NCBI GenBank assembly: GCA_018676855.1
Contig: JABHDY010000003.1
Coordinates: forward strand, 62,001-126,000
Direction of reading: 5' to 3'
Origin: Candidatus Woesearchaeota archaeon
GTDB lineage: Archaea; Nanobdellota; Nanobdellia; Woesearchaeales; GW2011-AR9
DNA: 64,000 bases
A model generated the notes under the pieces. That model saw only the letters and a list, made by a program, of their open reading frames with translations. It was not told where the DNA came from and did not search any database. This document shows, one piece after another, positions 25,813-34,203 of this stretch. The position numbers were made by a program, and so were the translations under genes. Numbering within the stretch: the stretch's first letter is position 1; each line of letters opens with the position of its first letter.

Positions 25813-26025
25813 ATGAAAAAAGATACCATACTCAAAATCATTGCAACAATTGCCGCTGCAGGAATACTCTTTTCAGGATATTTATCGTACGGAGAATTGT
25901 TTCAGAAAACATGTCCTGTTGAAGGATGTTCATATATGTTAGGAATGCCCGCATGTATTTATGGGTTTATAATGTATCTTGCCGTATTTATCATTAGCAT
26001 AATAGGAATTACAAAAAGTAAATAA
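25813..26025 (+). CDS. half-size VKOR-like membrane protein
   Basis: A 70-residue protein with two TM helices (about 8-30 and 48-66). Between them is KTCPVEGCSYMLGMPACIYGFIMYL, read here as CPVEGC followed by GMPAC and YGFIMY; full VKOR proteins have a comparable Cys pair and Gly-x-Pro element in a four-helix bundle. It may work as a dimer that oxidises thioredoxin-like partners. TATA-like TTTAAATA about 27 bases before the ATG implies a leaderless mRNA. The thioredoxin-like lipoprotein at 7472-7801 is a candidate partner. Confidence 0.75.
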   Translation: MKKDTILKIIATIAAAGILFSGYLSYGELFQKTCPVEGCSYMLGMPACIYGFIMYLAVFIISIIGITKSK

Positions 26026-26029
26026 AAAA

Positions 26030-26230
26030 TTATTCAATCTCAATCGTATCAACAGTTTCAAAATCAATATCGTCCAACTCTTTCTCAAGAGCGTCCAATT
26101 CATCTAAATCACTAAAACCATTAACAATTTCTTGCTCCTCTGAACTCACATCATCAACCATTTCAGGAACTGCACAGCCTATTAAGAAGAGACAGACAAT
26201 CAGCAAACCAATAACAATTTTTGTTTTCAT
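26030..26230 (-). CDS. small acidic lipoprotein
   Basis: A 66-residue product (MKTKIVIGLLIVCLFLIGC) with a lipobox Cys at 19. The mature 48 residues are strongly acidic (many Asp/Glu, ending TVDTIEIE). The ATG at 26230 is chosen because it gives a proper signal peptide; upstream in-frame codons overlap the previous gene. Only 37 bases separate it from the stop of the helical secreted protein upstream, so the two are probably cotranscribed. Function unknown. Confidence 0.7.
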   Translation of the reverse strand: MKTKIVIGLLIVCLFLIGCAVPEMVDDVSSEEQEIVNGFSDLDELDALEKELDDIDFETVDTIEIE

Positions 26231-26267
26231 AATCTTAAAAAAAAGAAAGAAAGAATAAAAATGTTTC

Positions 26268-27236
26268 TTATTCCTCACCAGTAGTTCGCAAGGATTTATA
26301 TTCGTCCATGAACATACGAAGAAGTTCTCGTGTATTCTTCAAATCATTTTTGAGAATGTCTTGTGTTCGTTTCCATTCAACGATATCTTGCTCTCCCGTT
26401 TTTACCTGCACCCACACGTCTTTTGCACGAGCATGATCTTCTTCTAATGTCACAACCCTTTCTGCAAATTCAGATGCTAAATTATCAAGTTTACCTGTAT
26501 CTACACCCTGCTCATTAAGATCGGCTATACGCATTTCCATTCCGTTATGATATTCACCATGTTTCTCAACAAGATTATCCCATTTTGATTTAGAAAGTGC
26601 TGCTATAACCATTCGTTGTTCTTTCCTAATTTCTTGCCACGAAGATTTTAGTTCTTTGATAGCGTCGCGAAGTTCTTCAGCAGATGCGTCCTCTTCCATT
26701 GCATTAACATCATCTTTAAGTACCGTTAAATCCTCTTCTAATAGAGTGATTTTTTCAAGCGTACTTTCTTTTTCTTCATCTGTAAGTTGTGTAGATTCAG
26801 AAACTCGTTCAATAAGTTTATCTAATGATCGAAGAATTAAATCGCTTGTTTTAACTAAATGATTTTTAACACCAACTTTCAAATTTCCTTTAATTTCTTT
26901 ACATTCTTCAGATTCATCTTCACATAATCGTGCTCTATCACGAACTTGTAACAATTCTTCTTTGTGTTCAGTAAATCTCTTTTTTGTATCTGCATACTTT
27001 TCTTTTGCTGCAAGATATCCTTTATTTGCATTGCCTAATCGTTCACGCACTTTTTCCATTTTTTGTTTTGCGTTAACAGCAATTCCTTGTCCAAAAAGTT
27101 CTGGTCTTTCAGTATCTTCAGAAACATCTGCACCCGCTCTTTCACGAGTACCACCATTATCTGCAAATGCCATCGGGACAACACTTACAACAAATATCAT
27201 CAGCACACACAGTGCCATTATTTTTTTCATATCCAT
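26268..27236 (-). CDS. secreted helical coiled-coil protein
   Basis: A 322-residue protein with signal peptide (MDMKKIMALCVLMIFVVSVVP...FA). The mature part is almost wholly charged helices (ANKGYLAAKEKYADTKKRF; long Glu/Lys repeats) with one Cys pair (ARLCEDESEEC). The ATG at 27236 is chosen because an earlier in-frame ATG lies inside the GGAGGTTA ribosome binding site, which is six bases upstream. No family recognised; such proteins are common in DPANN surfaces. The small acidic lipoprotein gene follows. Confidence 0.8.
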   Translation of the reverse strand: MDMKKIMALCVLMIFVVSVVPMAFADNGGTRERAGADVSEDTERPELFGQGIAVNAKQKMEKVRERLGNANKGYLAAKEKYADTKKRFTEHKEELLQVRDRARLCEDESEECKEIKGNLKVGVKNHLVKTSDLILRSLDKLIERVSESTQLTDEEKESTLEKITLLEEDLTVLKDDVNAMEEDASAEELRDAIKELKSSWQEIRKEQRMVIAALSKSKWDNLVEKHGEYHNGMEMRIADLNEQGVDTGKLDNLASEFAERVVTLEEDHARAKDVWVQVKTGEQDIVEWKRTQDILKNDLKNTRELLRMFMDEYKSLRTTGEE

Positions 27237-27389
27237 GTTAATAACCTCCATACGTACTTATGTGATATCATTACTTTTTAAAGATACTTTTTACAACACT
27301 TTCAAAAAAGACAATTTTTGGCTCTAAATACTTGATAAAACTTTATAGAATGGTTAAAAGACAAATAGAAAGAAAAAAAAGAAAAAGAA

Positions 27390-29261
27390 TTAATAGTGTA
27401 ATAACACTTCTGCGTCCTTTCCAAAGATAGTTTTAATGTCTTCGAACACTGGTTCTTTAATGAAAACTCGTTTAGGAAATTTCATTTGAGCAAGTTCTTT
27501 TTCAAACTCTTCAATAGAACTTTTTTCTTTTGTTCCTAGGCTTCCATCAGGATTCAATTGCGCTTTTTCAATGATTTGATCTTTTGCATCAATATCGTGT
27601 ATGACAAACGCAACTTTATCAAACAAGATAATCTCACCGTATTTTTCTCCATGTTTAATACGTATCTTTGCACGTTCCATTTCCTTACCACGTTTTCTCT
27701 GCATGTACTCAACAAGGAACCTAATCAAACCTGAACTTCCCTTACGAGCTTTTTCAATGTCTGTCTTCGTTAACTTTTTAGCATCGTGTTTAGTTTTTGC
27801 TTCAACAATTTCGTTTAGATCTCTAAGGTACCGTGCAGGAACTTTGCCCGTACTTATCAATTCATCTTCAAACAACTTAATTATTTCTGTATCCTGTGCA
27901 CGATCAATTCCTTCCTGTTTAAGAACGTCCCTGATTATTGTTACAATCTCATCGTACAATAAAAGAACACTCTTTTCGTTATGTTTCATTTCAATTTCTG
28001 TAAACAATTCGCGAATACGTTTCAAAAACTTTTCTGCATTCTTCACGTACGTGTCAAGTTCTGTACCTGAAAGTTCTTTCTTATCACCATGTTCAATTTT
28101 CTTTCGTAGGTCAACATTTGCTCTCAAGATTTTAACATATTCTGGTTCAAGTAATTTTTCTTTCTTGACAAAGATTTCTTCTAAGACATCAGGAGTTTCA
28201 CGAGGCGTTGGCGGTGGAAGACCGTACAACATAATAGCTGCCTGTGAGGGTGTTAAGATAGCATAAAACGTATCTTCCATACCCATAGTTTTTAACGTGT
28301 TCTTCACACGCTTCACGCTTTGTTCACCCGTACTCATGAAAAGGTCAATAGCTTCACGGCTCGGTTTAATTCTGCCCATACGTAACAACTGTTTCCATGG
28401 CATGAAAATTCCTCTATCATAGAACGGTACACCGTCTCGTAACAATGTAAAGATGATTGGGTTTGCTTCTTTTAACGAATCCCAGAAGTCTGTTAAAATA
28501 TAAACCTGAATATTTAGTTTATTTTTTATTCCTGTCATTTCTCCCGCTTCAGCGCCCATACCTATAATGATAGCACGTAACTTATCCTTTAACTCTGTCC
28601 GTGACATCTTTTTAACATCTGTATCATCAATAACAATCCATACATCAATATCAGATGTTGCCGTTGCCTTTCCCTGCGTAAGAGATCCTGCAAGAACATA
28701 ACTTAAAATATACTTTTCAAATTTCTTAAGAACCATTGTCTTATGAATTTCTGATATCTTAATCGCTGCAAGCATACCAGTATCATATATTGGCGCGCCC
28801 ATAGAAATTAAACGGTTAAGATCATACTTTGCATCATAACAGTTCATCCAAATGTCTGTAAGAAGAATACTTTGAGGTACAATATTTTTATCAATTTCTT
28901 CTGCAAATTTACTAATAATAGTAGAAAATTTGTGATGAAGTTCATCCTTTGACATTTTTTTACTTGTCGTATCATCAACAACTACAAGAACATCAATTTT
29001 GTCTGGATTGTGAGGTTTTTCTTTCTCACCTTCTTTAGGTTTTGTAGGTTTTTCTGGTGGTAAAATTGTAATACCAACAATATAATCGCCAAACTTTTCA
29101 ATAACATCATCTTTAAATTTGTCTAACTTTACTTTTAATGATTTTAATTTCTTTTCCAATTCAGGTGGTAATTTAGAAGTTTCTGCTGGAGTCCTTGGTT
29201 GAGCAGTTTTAATTGATTTTGGTTTAATAGATTTTGATTTCTGTTTTGTTTGTTTTACCAT
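27390..29261 (-). CDS. tandem nucleotidyltransferase-fold protein
   Basis: A 623-residue protein. A Lys-rich N-terminus precedes two nucleotidyltransferase-fold repeats: the first (about 40-150) has KIDVLVVVDD but lacks the GS motif; the second (about 185-290) has AGSLTQGKATATSDIDVWIV, a full GS...DxD catalytic pattern. Both end with a similar ILTDIW/ILTDFW and PxYDxG/PFYDRG element, so they arose by duplication. A helical region follows (about 310-440) that includes RKKIEHG, an R-x4-H pattern seen in HEPN domains, but this is weak evidence. C-terminal about 130 residues are mixed. Substrate unknown. Confidence 0.75.
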   Translation of the reverse strand: MVKQTKQKSKSIKPKSIKTAQPRTPAETSKLPPELEKKLKSLKVKLDKFKDDVIEKFGDYIVGITILPPEKPTKPKEGEKEKPHNPDKIDVLVVVDDTTSKKMSKDELHHKFSTIISKFAEEIDKNIVPQSILLTDIWMNCYDAKYDLNRLISMGAPIYDTGMLAAIKISEIHKTMVLKKFEKYILSYVLAGSLTQGKATATSDIDVWIVIDDTDVKKMSRTELKDKLRAIIIGMGAEAGEMTGIKNKLNIQVYILTDFWDSLKEANPIIFTLLRDGVPFYDRGIFMPWKQLLRMGRIKPSREAIDLFMSTGEQSVKRVKNTLKTMGMEDTFYAILTPSQAAIMLYGLPPPTPRETPDVLEEIFVKKEKLLEPEYVKILRANVDLRKKIEHGDKKELSGTELDTYVKNAEKFLKRIRELFTEIEMKHNEKSVLLLYDEIVTIIRDVLKQEGIDRAQDTEIIKLFEDELISTGKVPARYLRDLNEIVEAKTKHDAKKLTKTDIEKARKGSSGLIRFLVEYMQRKRGKEMERAKIRIKHGEKYGEIILFDKVAFVIHDIDAKDQIIEKAQLNPDGSLGTKEKSSIEEFEKELAQMKFPKRVFIKEPVFEDIKTIFGKDAEVLLHY

Positions 29262-29339
29262 TTTTATACAAATCCCCCTGTGACTTTATTGTCACGGTCT
29301 TTATTATATAGTTTATATACTTATAATTCTTTTTGTTCA

Positions 29340-29361
29340 CAATGAGACATTTTGGTCATTG
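29340..29361. promoter_or_regulatory. inverted repeat in divergent intergenic region
   Basis: CAATGA and TCATTG arms flank ten bases between the divergent nucleotidyltransferase and 224-residue genes. A second weaker repeat GTGAC/GTCAC lies at about 29280-29295. Either could be an operator serving both sides; short arms make chance possible. Confidence 0.35.
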
Positions 29362-29403
29362 TTATTAAGAAAGGAAATGTTTAAATAATATAGTTTTTTA
29401 ATT

Positions 29404-30078
29404 ATGCATATGAGTGATGATAAAAAAAAGAAAGATCCATGGCATAAAGATAACATCGATAAGACAATAAAATCTAGACAGAATGATCAACGTAACTTAC
29501 TTAACGTCATTCAAGCAATGGATTCACAACTTCAACATGAAGTCACTAATATTCTTAAAGCAAAGGCTGGAGAAGGAATTCCTGACTGGTCATTATTAGA
29601 TAGAGAAAGTAGTAAGTATGACAAAAAAGTAGCTGATTCTGTACGGGCAAAAATTGATGAAGTATACTCAATCGATTCAAAACTCCATCCTTTAGCAGGA
29701 GTTATTAAGAAAGCAGGATTAGATAATAATTATTTTAATAAAAAGCTTATTGAAGGGATATATTTCAAACATACTGATGCTCTTAAGAAAAATGTTGGAG
29801 CTAAGGATTATATGGCAGTTATGAAAAGTGTTCATAAAAATAATCTTGATAAAGTTGAAGAGCAATCACTTGAACATTTGCTTTCTGATGTTGACTCTGA
29901 AAAACATGGAGATGGTGTCGTTGATTATATTCATGGAAAGCACAAGTTTGATAAATCAAAAGTTAATTCTGATTTAATGAAATATAATCCACAAGGACTT
30001 TTAAGAAGTCATATGGGTGGAGACCTCAATAAAGATACAATTCATAGACAATATAGAGCAGGCAAAAAAAAGAAATAG
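29404..30078 (+). CDS. unknown helical protein, paralogue of next gene
   Basis: A 224-residue basic, helical protein with no signal peptide or TM helix (MHMSDDKKKKDPWHKDNIDK...KKKK). The central 140 residues align by eye with the 212-residue protein encoded next: D-x-L-x-P-x-x-GVI, then Y-x3-L, F-x-H-x-x-A, and a later SD-x-x-x-EH/EKH. I do not recognise the family. A TATA-like TTTAAATAAT about 20 bases upstream suggests a leaderless mRNA. Function unknown. Confidence 0.7.
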   Translation: MHMSDDKKKKDPWHKDNIDKTIKSRQNDQRNLLNVIQAMDSQLQHEVTNILKAKAGEGIPDWSLLDRESSKYDKKVADSVRAKIDEVYSIDSKLHPLAGVIKKAGLDNNYFNKKLIEGIYFKHTDALKKNVGAKDYMAVMKSVHKNNLDKVEEQSLEHLLSDVDSEKHGDGVVDYIHGKHKFDKSKVNSDLMKYNPQGLLRSHMGGDLNKDTIHRQYRAGKKKK

Positions 30079-30125
30079 TGACCACTTAAAAGTAACAGAA
30101 AGATTTATATATCACTTCTTAAATT

Positions 30126-30764
30126 ATGTATAAAATGGTAAGACATGTAGTTGAAGAAAGAGCAAGAGATTTTACTAATTATATGAACACTATTAAAGCA
30201 GTTGAAGCAGGTTTATTATTCCATATGCATCAAAAAGTACAAGAAGATACTGCTGACAATCCTGGAGAGCTTCCAGATTATTCTCAAATTTCTGGAAATG
30301 ACGCTTTACAAGCAAGTCTTAAAGGAATTGTCGATAACACATATTCCGCAGATAACGAATTAAGTCCTTTTAATGGTGTTATTAATCAAGACGCAGCAGG
30401 AAGAAACTTTTATACAAATTCATTATTAACTAACTTACTTTTTCCTCATATAGGTGCTGTAAAATCTGCTATTGGTGAAGACGGATTAGTACAAAAAATT
30501 GGCGGGTATGCACAAAAAACTCAAAATGAATTGGCTCAAAGATTGTTAGGAATAGCTGCAAGTGACATTGTCGCAGAACATGACTTGGTAAGTCTACAAG
30601 AGCATTTAAAGGATACGTATGCAGGAATAAATCCAACAATTGTTGACAGTGCAGAAAAAGATAGGTTAGTACCTGCTATCGGTTTAGATTTATTAAGAGT
30701 TACTGGGTACGACGATGTAACTCATAAAAGAATAGAAGATGCAATCCTTGGACGGCAGGGATAA
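30126..30764 (+). CDS. unknown protein, paralogue of previous gene
   Basis: A 212-residue protein. Shared positions with the upstream neighbour include a helical N-terminus, GELPDYSQI versus GEGIPDWSLL, DNELSPFNGVI versus DSKLHPLAGVI and LLFPHIGAVK versus IYFKHTDALK. The copy is acidic where the neighbour is basic, so the two might bind each other. Its own TATA-like GATTTATATATC lies about 20 bases upstream; an in-frame ATG at 30135 is also possible. Function unknown. Confidence 0.7.
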   Translation: MYKMVRHVVEERARDFTNYMNTIKAVEAGLLFHMHQKVQEDTADNPGELPDYSQISGNDALQASLKGIVDNTYSADNELSPFNGVINQDAAGRNFYTNSLLTNLLFPHIGAVKSAIGEDGLVQKIGGYAQKTQNELAQRLLGIAASDIVAEHDLVSLQEHLKDTYAGINPTIVDSAEKDRLVPAIGLDLLRVTGYDDVTHKRIEDAILGRQG

Positions 30765-30773
30765 TTATTTTAT

Positions 30774-31355
30774 TTATTCACTTTTCTGTATATCTTCCGC
30801 AATTTGTTGTCGAACATCTTCTTCACGAATGACTTTTCCAACATCAAATTTGTAAGAATTAAGAATTCTTTTAATTTGTGCATAGACGTACGCCGTATCT
30901 TCTGATAGTTGTCCAGGAAATCCTGCTTCTTGTGGCCATCGATACACAAACTTGTTAATAACTCCTTTCATGAACCATACAAACGGTTTCATGCCCCACC
31001 GCGATTGATAGTCAGTTAAGAGCCATGCATCAATGTACATTTGTACATCGCCTTTCTGAAACTTTCTTTTCTCGTTATTAAACTCTTCAACAGTTTCTGT
31101 TATATTATCTAACGTAATTTTAATTTTGATAAGAAGTTCAGCATAATTGTTTATAACTTTAAACGGTCGAAGTTCAACGTATGTTCTTCTTCCAGCTTCC
31201 GTTACAGTTTCTTCAGTTTTCTTTTCCCTTTTTGTATACCCTCGTTGTTCAAGTGCTCGATTAATCGTACTAAAAAGTTCGTCCGCACGAAAAATTCCTT
31301 TATACACCAATTCCCGATTATTAATAACCAGGTTTTTTTCATAATGATTTTGCAT
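30774..31355 (-). CDS. unknown protein, tandem paralogue A
   Basis: A 193-residue protein with no signal peptide. It aligns with the 170-residue protein encoded two bases upstream: ELVYKGIFRADELFSTI versus KFSYEGLFNASELYSLI, then LRPFKVINNYAELLIKIKI versus LEPWKSTSDYHVLQMRIKF, and MKPFVWFMKGVINKF versus SKPFYWFLSIIFEKY. The conserved Trp/Phe helix near residue 125 suggests a membrane-apposed segment. Family not recognised, though similar tandem pairs occur in DPANN genomes as far as I recall. Confidence 0.75.
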   Translation of the reverse strand: MQNHYEKNLVINNRELVYKGIFRADELFSTINRALEQRGYTKREKKTEETVTEAGRRTYVELRPFKVINNYAELLIKIKITLDNITETVEEFNNEKRKFQKGDVQMYIDAWLLTDYQSRWGMKPFVWFMKGVINKFVYRWPQEAGFPGQLSEDTAYVYAQIKRILNSYKFDVGKVIREEDVRQQIAEDIQKSE

Positions 31356-31357
31356 TT

Positions 31358-31870
31358 TTATTGTTGGTACGTGTACTTAAACACGTTTAAATAACTTTTA
31401 ATTTTTGTATGAAGATCGTCTACATCGCTTGCGATCCACGTTTCTAATTTTCTAAAATGTCGTTTGAAAAAATATTTTTCAAAGATGATACTTAAGAACC
31501 AATAAAAAGGTTTACTTGTCCATATACCAAACCTATCGCTCTTAACATATCCATCAAAATAAATTCTGACAACACCATGATTTACACGAACTTTTTCTCC
31601 ATCCTTTTCAACTTCAACTTCAGTAACATCAATCATATTAAACTTTATCCTCATTTGAAGTACATGATAATCACTTGTAGATTTCCATGGTTCTAAGACA
31701 ATATGTATCTGTTTACCTCTCGGCGTTATAATTTCATCATTCATTTTCTCGTACCAATCCCACCCCTTTTCAAAAAACCAGCCAGAAATAAGTGAGTACA
31801 GCTCAGATGCGTTAAAGAGTCCTTCATAGCTGAATTTCAAATGATCTACAATTAATACACGTTCTACCAT
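31358..31870 (-). CDS. unknown protein, tandem paralogue B
   Basis: A 170-residue protein, first of a two-gene unit with paralogue A. Predicted pattern is a beta-rich N-terminal half (IHIVLEPWK, QMRIKFNMIDVTEVEV, VVRIYFDGYV) and an aromatic C-terminal helix (KPFYWFLSIIFEKYFF). No catalytic motif is evident. It lacks the charged C-terminal extension of paralogue A. Function unknown. Confidence 0.75.
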   Translation of the reverse strand: MVERVLIVDHLKFSYEGLFNASELYSLISGWFFEKGWDWYEKMNDEIITPRGKQIHIVLEPWKSTSDYHVLQMRIKFNMIDVTEVEVEKDGEKVRVNHGVVRIYFDGYVKSDRFGIWTSKPFYWFLSIIFEKYFFKRHFRKLETWIASDVDDLHTKIKSYLNVFKYTYQQ

Positions 31871-32030
31871 CTTTTTATAGGAGAATAAGATATTCTATAC
31901 TTATAAATTATTCTGTTTTAGAATTGAATCAAAATTTAAATACCCAAAACCATACTAGTACACTACCAAAAACTTTAAGAAGAAGTGATAAAACCTCAAA
32001 CTAAGAAAAAAAGAGTGGGTGTAAAAATAG

Positions 32031-32669
32031 ATGGTAAAATCATTTTTCAAAAATCTTCTGAGTAAGCTTAAGTTTAACCCGTTTGCACGGAAAAGTCATG
32101 TTAAACTAGGATTGTACGGACCGCCAAACGGTGGTAAGAGTACTTTAGCGAACAAAATATGTCAAGATTGGTTAGGGGAAGATATGTCTTCTGTATCGCA
32201 TGTTGCCCATGAAACACGAGAAATTAACATTAAAGAACAAGTATCAATCAAAAATAAGAAAGGAAAAGAATTAACATTTTCGCTTGTTGATACTCCAGGA
32301 ATAGCAACAAAGATTGATTATGAAGAATTCCTTAAGAAAGGTATGAAAAAGAAAGTTGCAAAAGTACGAGCAAAAGAAGCAACAAAAGGTGTCATTGACG
32401 CAATTAAATGGTTAGATAACATGGATTCTGTTGTTGTCGTATTAGATTCAACTAAAGATCCATACTCACAAGTTAACATTACAATTATAGGAAATCTTCA
32501 AGCACGTAATATTCCTGTATTGATTGCAGCGAACAAAGTTGACCTTAAAAAATCTAATTTGGACGTTATCAAAGCAGCATTTCCACAGTATGAAATTGTT
32601 GGAATTTCTGCTAAGTATGGGAAGAACGTTGAAGATTTTTATGAACAATTATTCAAACTTGCAAAGTAA
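32031..32669 (+). CDS. arvA: ArvA/OapA-like small GTPase
   Basis: A 212-residue Era/Ras-like GTPase. Motifs: G1 GPPNGGKST (residues 30-38), G3 DTPG (about 88), G4 NKVD (about 167), G5 SAKYG (about 193). Downstream are a DUF2073 protein and a zinc-ribbon protein, the arrangement known in Haloferax as OapABC/ArvABC, where the GTPase drives extracellular vesicle formation. The same function here is inference from gene order and motifs. A TATA-like TTTAAATA near 31933-31942 gives a leader of about 65 bases; the ribosome binding site GGGTG is weakly placed. Confidence 0.85.
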   Translation: MVKSFFKNLLSKLKFNPFARKSHVKLGLYGPPNGGKSTLANKICQDWLGEDMSSVSHVAHETREINIKEQVSIKNKKGKELTFSLVDTPGIATKIDYEEFLKKGMKKKVAKVRAKEATKGVIDAIKWLDNMDSVVVVLDSTKDPYSQVNITIIGNLQARNIPVLIAANKVDLKKSNLDVIKAAFPQYEIVGISAKYGKNVEDFYEQLFKLAK

Positions 32670-32730
32670 ATAAAAAAATAAACATTTAAATAGAGATAAA
32701 AATTACTATATGTAGAAAAGAGGTATATCA

Positions 32731-33135
32731 ATGGTTACATTTCAATTTATTCCATTCCACGACATTGACGGATTATCATCCGCAAAACGAGTTAATAAAC
32801 TTCTTAACATAGTAAAAGAAGATAAGATAGTTATCATGGAAGGGCGACTTAAGAGAGAAGAAGAAGCAGATTTAATAGAAATTACTATGGAAGAAATAGG
32901 TCCTAAATTTAAGGGAGTAGAATTGAGTGTTATTTATCCAGATAAAAATAAACAAGATTTAAAACGGCGTGTTAAAGGAAAATTTGCTAACCTTCTTCTG
33001 GGAGATAGGCAGGGAATGACCATCATTGGCCCTGCGTCAATCGTTAAAAAGATTGAAAAGAATCCTGATAAAATAGAACTTTTTACAAAGGAAAGTACAA
33101 AGCGATACAGAGCAAAACCAAAAAAGAAGAGATAA
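32731..33135 (+). CDS. arvB: DUF2073 protein, ArvB/OapB-like
   Basis: A 134-residue protein. The core pattern KINxxx...EDKIVIMEGRLKREEEADLI, IEITMEEIGPKFKGVEL and RQGMTIIGPASIVKKIEK (each read from short segments) matches DUF2073, which occurs next to ArvA-type GTPases in Euryarchaeota. GAGGTAT eight bases before the ATG is the ribosome binding site. Its own TATA-like box (ACATTTAAATAG, about 32681) suggests it can also be transcribed separately. It is presumed to work with the GTPase on membranes. Confidence 0.85.
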   Translation: MVTFQFIPFHDIDGLSSAKRVNKLLNIVKEDKIVIMEGRLKREEEADLIEITMEEIGPKFKGVELSVIYPDKNKQDLKRRVKGKFANLLLGDRQGMTIIGPASIVKKIEKNPDKIELFTKESTKRYRAKPKKKR

Positions 33136-33138
33136 ACA

Positions 33139-33513
33139 ATGCCACATCAATGCGTTCGGTGTAATATTCTTTATGAAGATGGTGCACAAGAAATTCTAAA
33201 AGGGTGTAGTTGTGGTGCTCGACTATTTTTCTATATCAAGAAGAAAAACATTGAAGAAGGAAAAAAGATAATTAATGATTTATCTGTTGAAGAGAAAAAT
33301 CATATTCAAAAGGATGTTGCAGAGATTCTTCACATAAAAGATGAAGATAAAGATAGGCCAGTTGTATTAGACTTAGAGTCTATTCGTATTCTTAAACCAG
33401 GAAAGTATGAACTTGATTTAGTACATTTGTTCAAGAAAGATCCGTTAATCATAAAATTAGAAGAAGGAAAGTATATGATTGATCTTGGACAGGCATTTAA
33501 AGAAGGAAAATAA
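33139..33513 (+). CDS. arvC: zinc-ribbon protein, ArvC/OapC-like (DUF2072)
   Basis: A 124-residue protein starting MPHQCVRCNILYEDGAQEIL and GCSCGARLFFY: two Cys pairs forming a zinc ribbon with the MPHQC opening typical of the OapC/ArvC family. The C-terminal half is repetitive (LKPGKYELDLVHLFKKDP then LEEGKYMIDLGQAFKEG), possibly two short strand-helix units. It lies three bases after the DUF2073 gene, so it is the third gene of the module. Confidence 0.87.
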   Translation: MPHQCVRCNILYEDGAQEILKGCSCGARLFFYIKKKNIEEGKKIINDLSVEEKNHIQKDVAEILHIKDEDKDRPVVLDLESIRILKPGKYELDLVHLFKKDPLIIKLEEGKYMIDLGQAFKEGK

Positions 33514-34026
33514 TTATAATTTGCTTTTCTGCGCTTTATCCGATATGATAGCTGAATGACCTGACGGATCTTCAATAATAATTTTTAACTTTTCTCTTCC
33601 AACAAGAACTTTACCTAATTTCTTAACTAAATTCTTTGCTTTTTTCTTTGCAGAGGGATCATCTTCCGATTCGCCAGCAGATTGTATCTTCTTTTTTATT
33701 CTTTCAAGAAATCCTTCAACATTTGTTACGTACCCCTCCGATGCAGGACCGGACTCAATCGTGATAACGTGCGGTATTTTTATTGATGCTGATCCAGACT
33801 TTACAATTTTAATGTTTAAATCATCTTCAGATGAGACTTCAAGTGTAAATTTACATGGTTCCTTGCTTTCTACAGGTTCAACATCAGATTTTCGTGTATT
33901 ACATGCAGAACAGTCCATTGAAAAGACAAATACCCTTCCAAAGTATGGAATTTCAATTTCTTCTTCATTTAAAGTACATTTCTTTGCACCGCAAAACGGG
34001 CACGGCTGATTTTTTATTTCAGGCAT
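33514..34026 (-). CDS. ZPR1-type zinc finger protein
   Basis: A 170-residue protein with NQPCPFCGAKKC and a second pair DCSACNTRKSDV, the four-Cys ZPR1 zinc finger, followed by the all-beta ZPR1 domain (SASIKIPHVITIESGP) and a helical region. Archaea have single-repeat ZPR1 homologues of about this length. The eukaryotic protein assists translation elongation factor 1A folding; the archaeal role is presumed similar. It converges tail-to-tail with the Arv-like module with no gap. Confidence 0.9.
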   Translation of the reverse strand: MPEIKNQPCPFCGAKKCTLNEEEIEIPYFGRVFVFSMDCSACNTRKSDVEPVESKEPCKFTLEVSSEDDLNIKIVKSGSASIKIPHVITIESGPASEGYVTNVEGFLERIKKKIQSAGESEDDPSAKKKAKNLVKKLGKVLVGREKLKIIIEDPSGHSAIISDKAQKSKL

Positions 34027-34131
34027 ATCTTGTTAATAGTGGTTGTGTTTAAAAATATTTTGTTTCTGGACGATAAATTATAATTAGAAGTGGGAAATTT
34101 TATAAAGGGAGCTTGAAATATCCTTTGTATC

Positions 34132-34203
34132 GCACCGGTAGTTTAATGGCTAGAATCCGGGCCTTCCAAGCCTGTGATCCGAGTTCGAATCTCGGCCGGT
34201 GCA
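34132..34203 (+). tRNA. tRNA-Gly(UCC)
   Basis: Acceptor GCACCGG pairs with CCGGTGC; anticodon stem CGGGC/GCCTG with loop CTTCCAA gives anticodon TCC; T arm CCGAG-TTCGAAT-CTCGG is perfect; discriminator A at 34203. No CCA is encoded. A TATA-like TTTTATAAAG about 30 bases upstream (34098-34107) matches the expected promoter. Confidence 0.95.
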
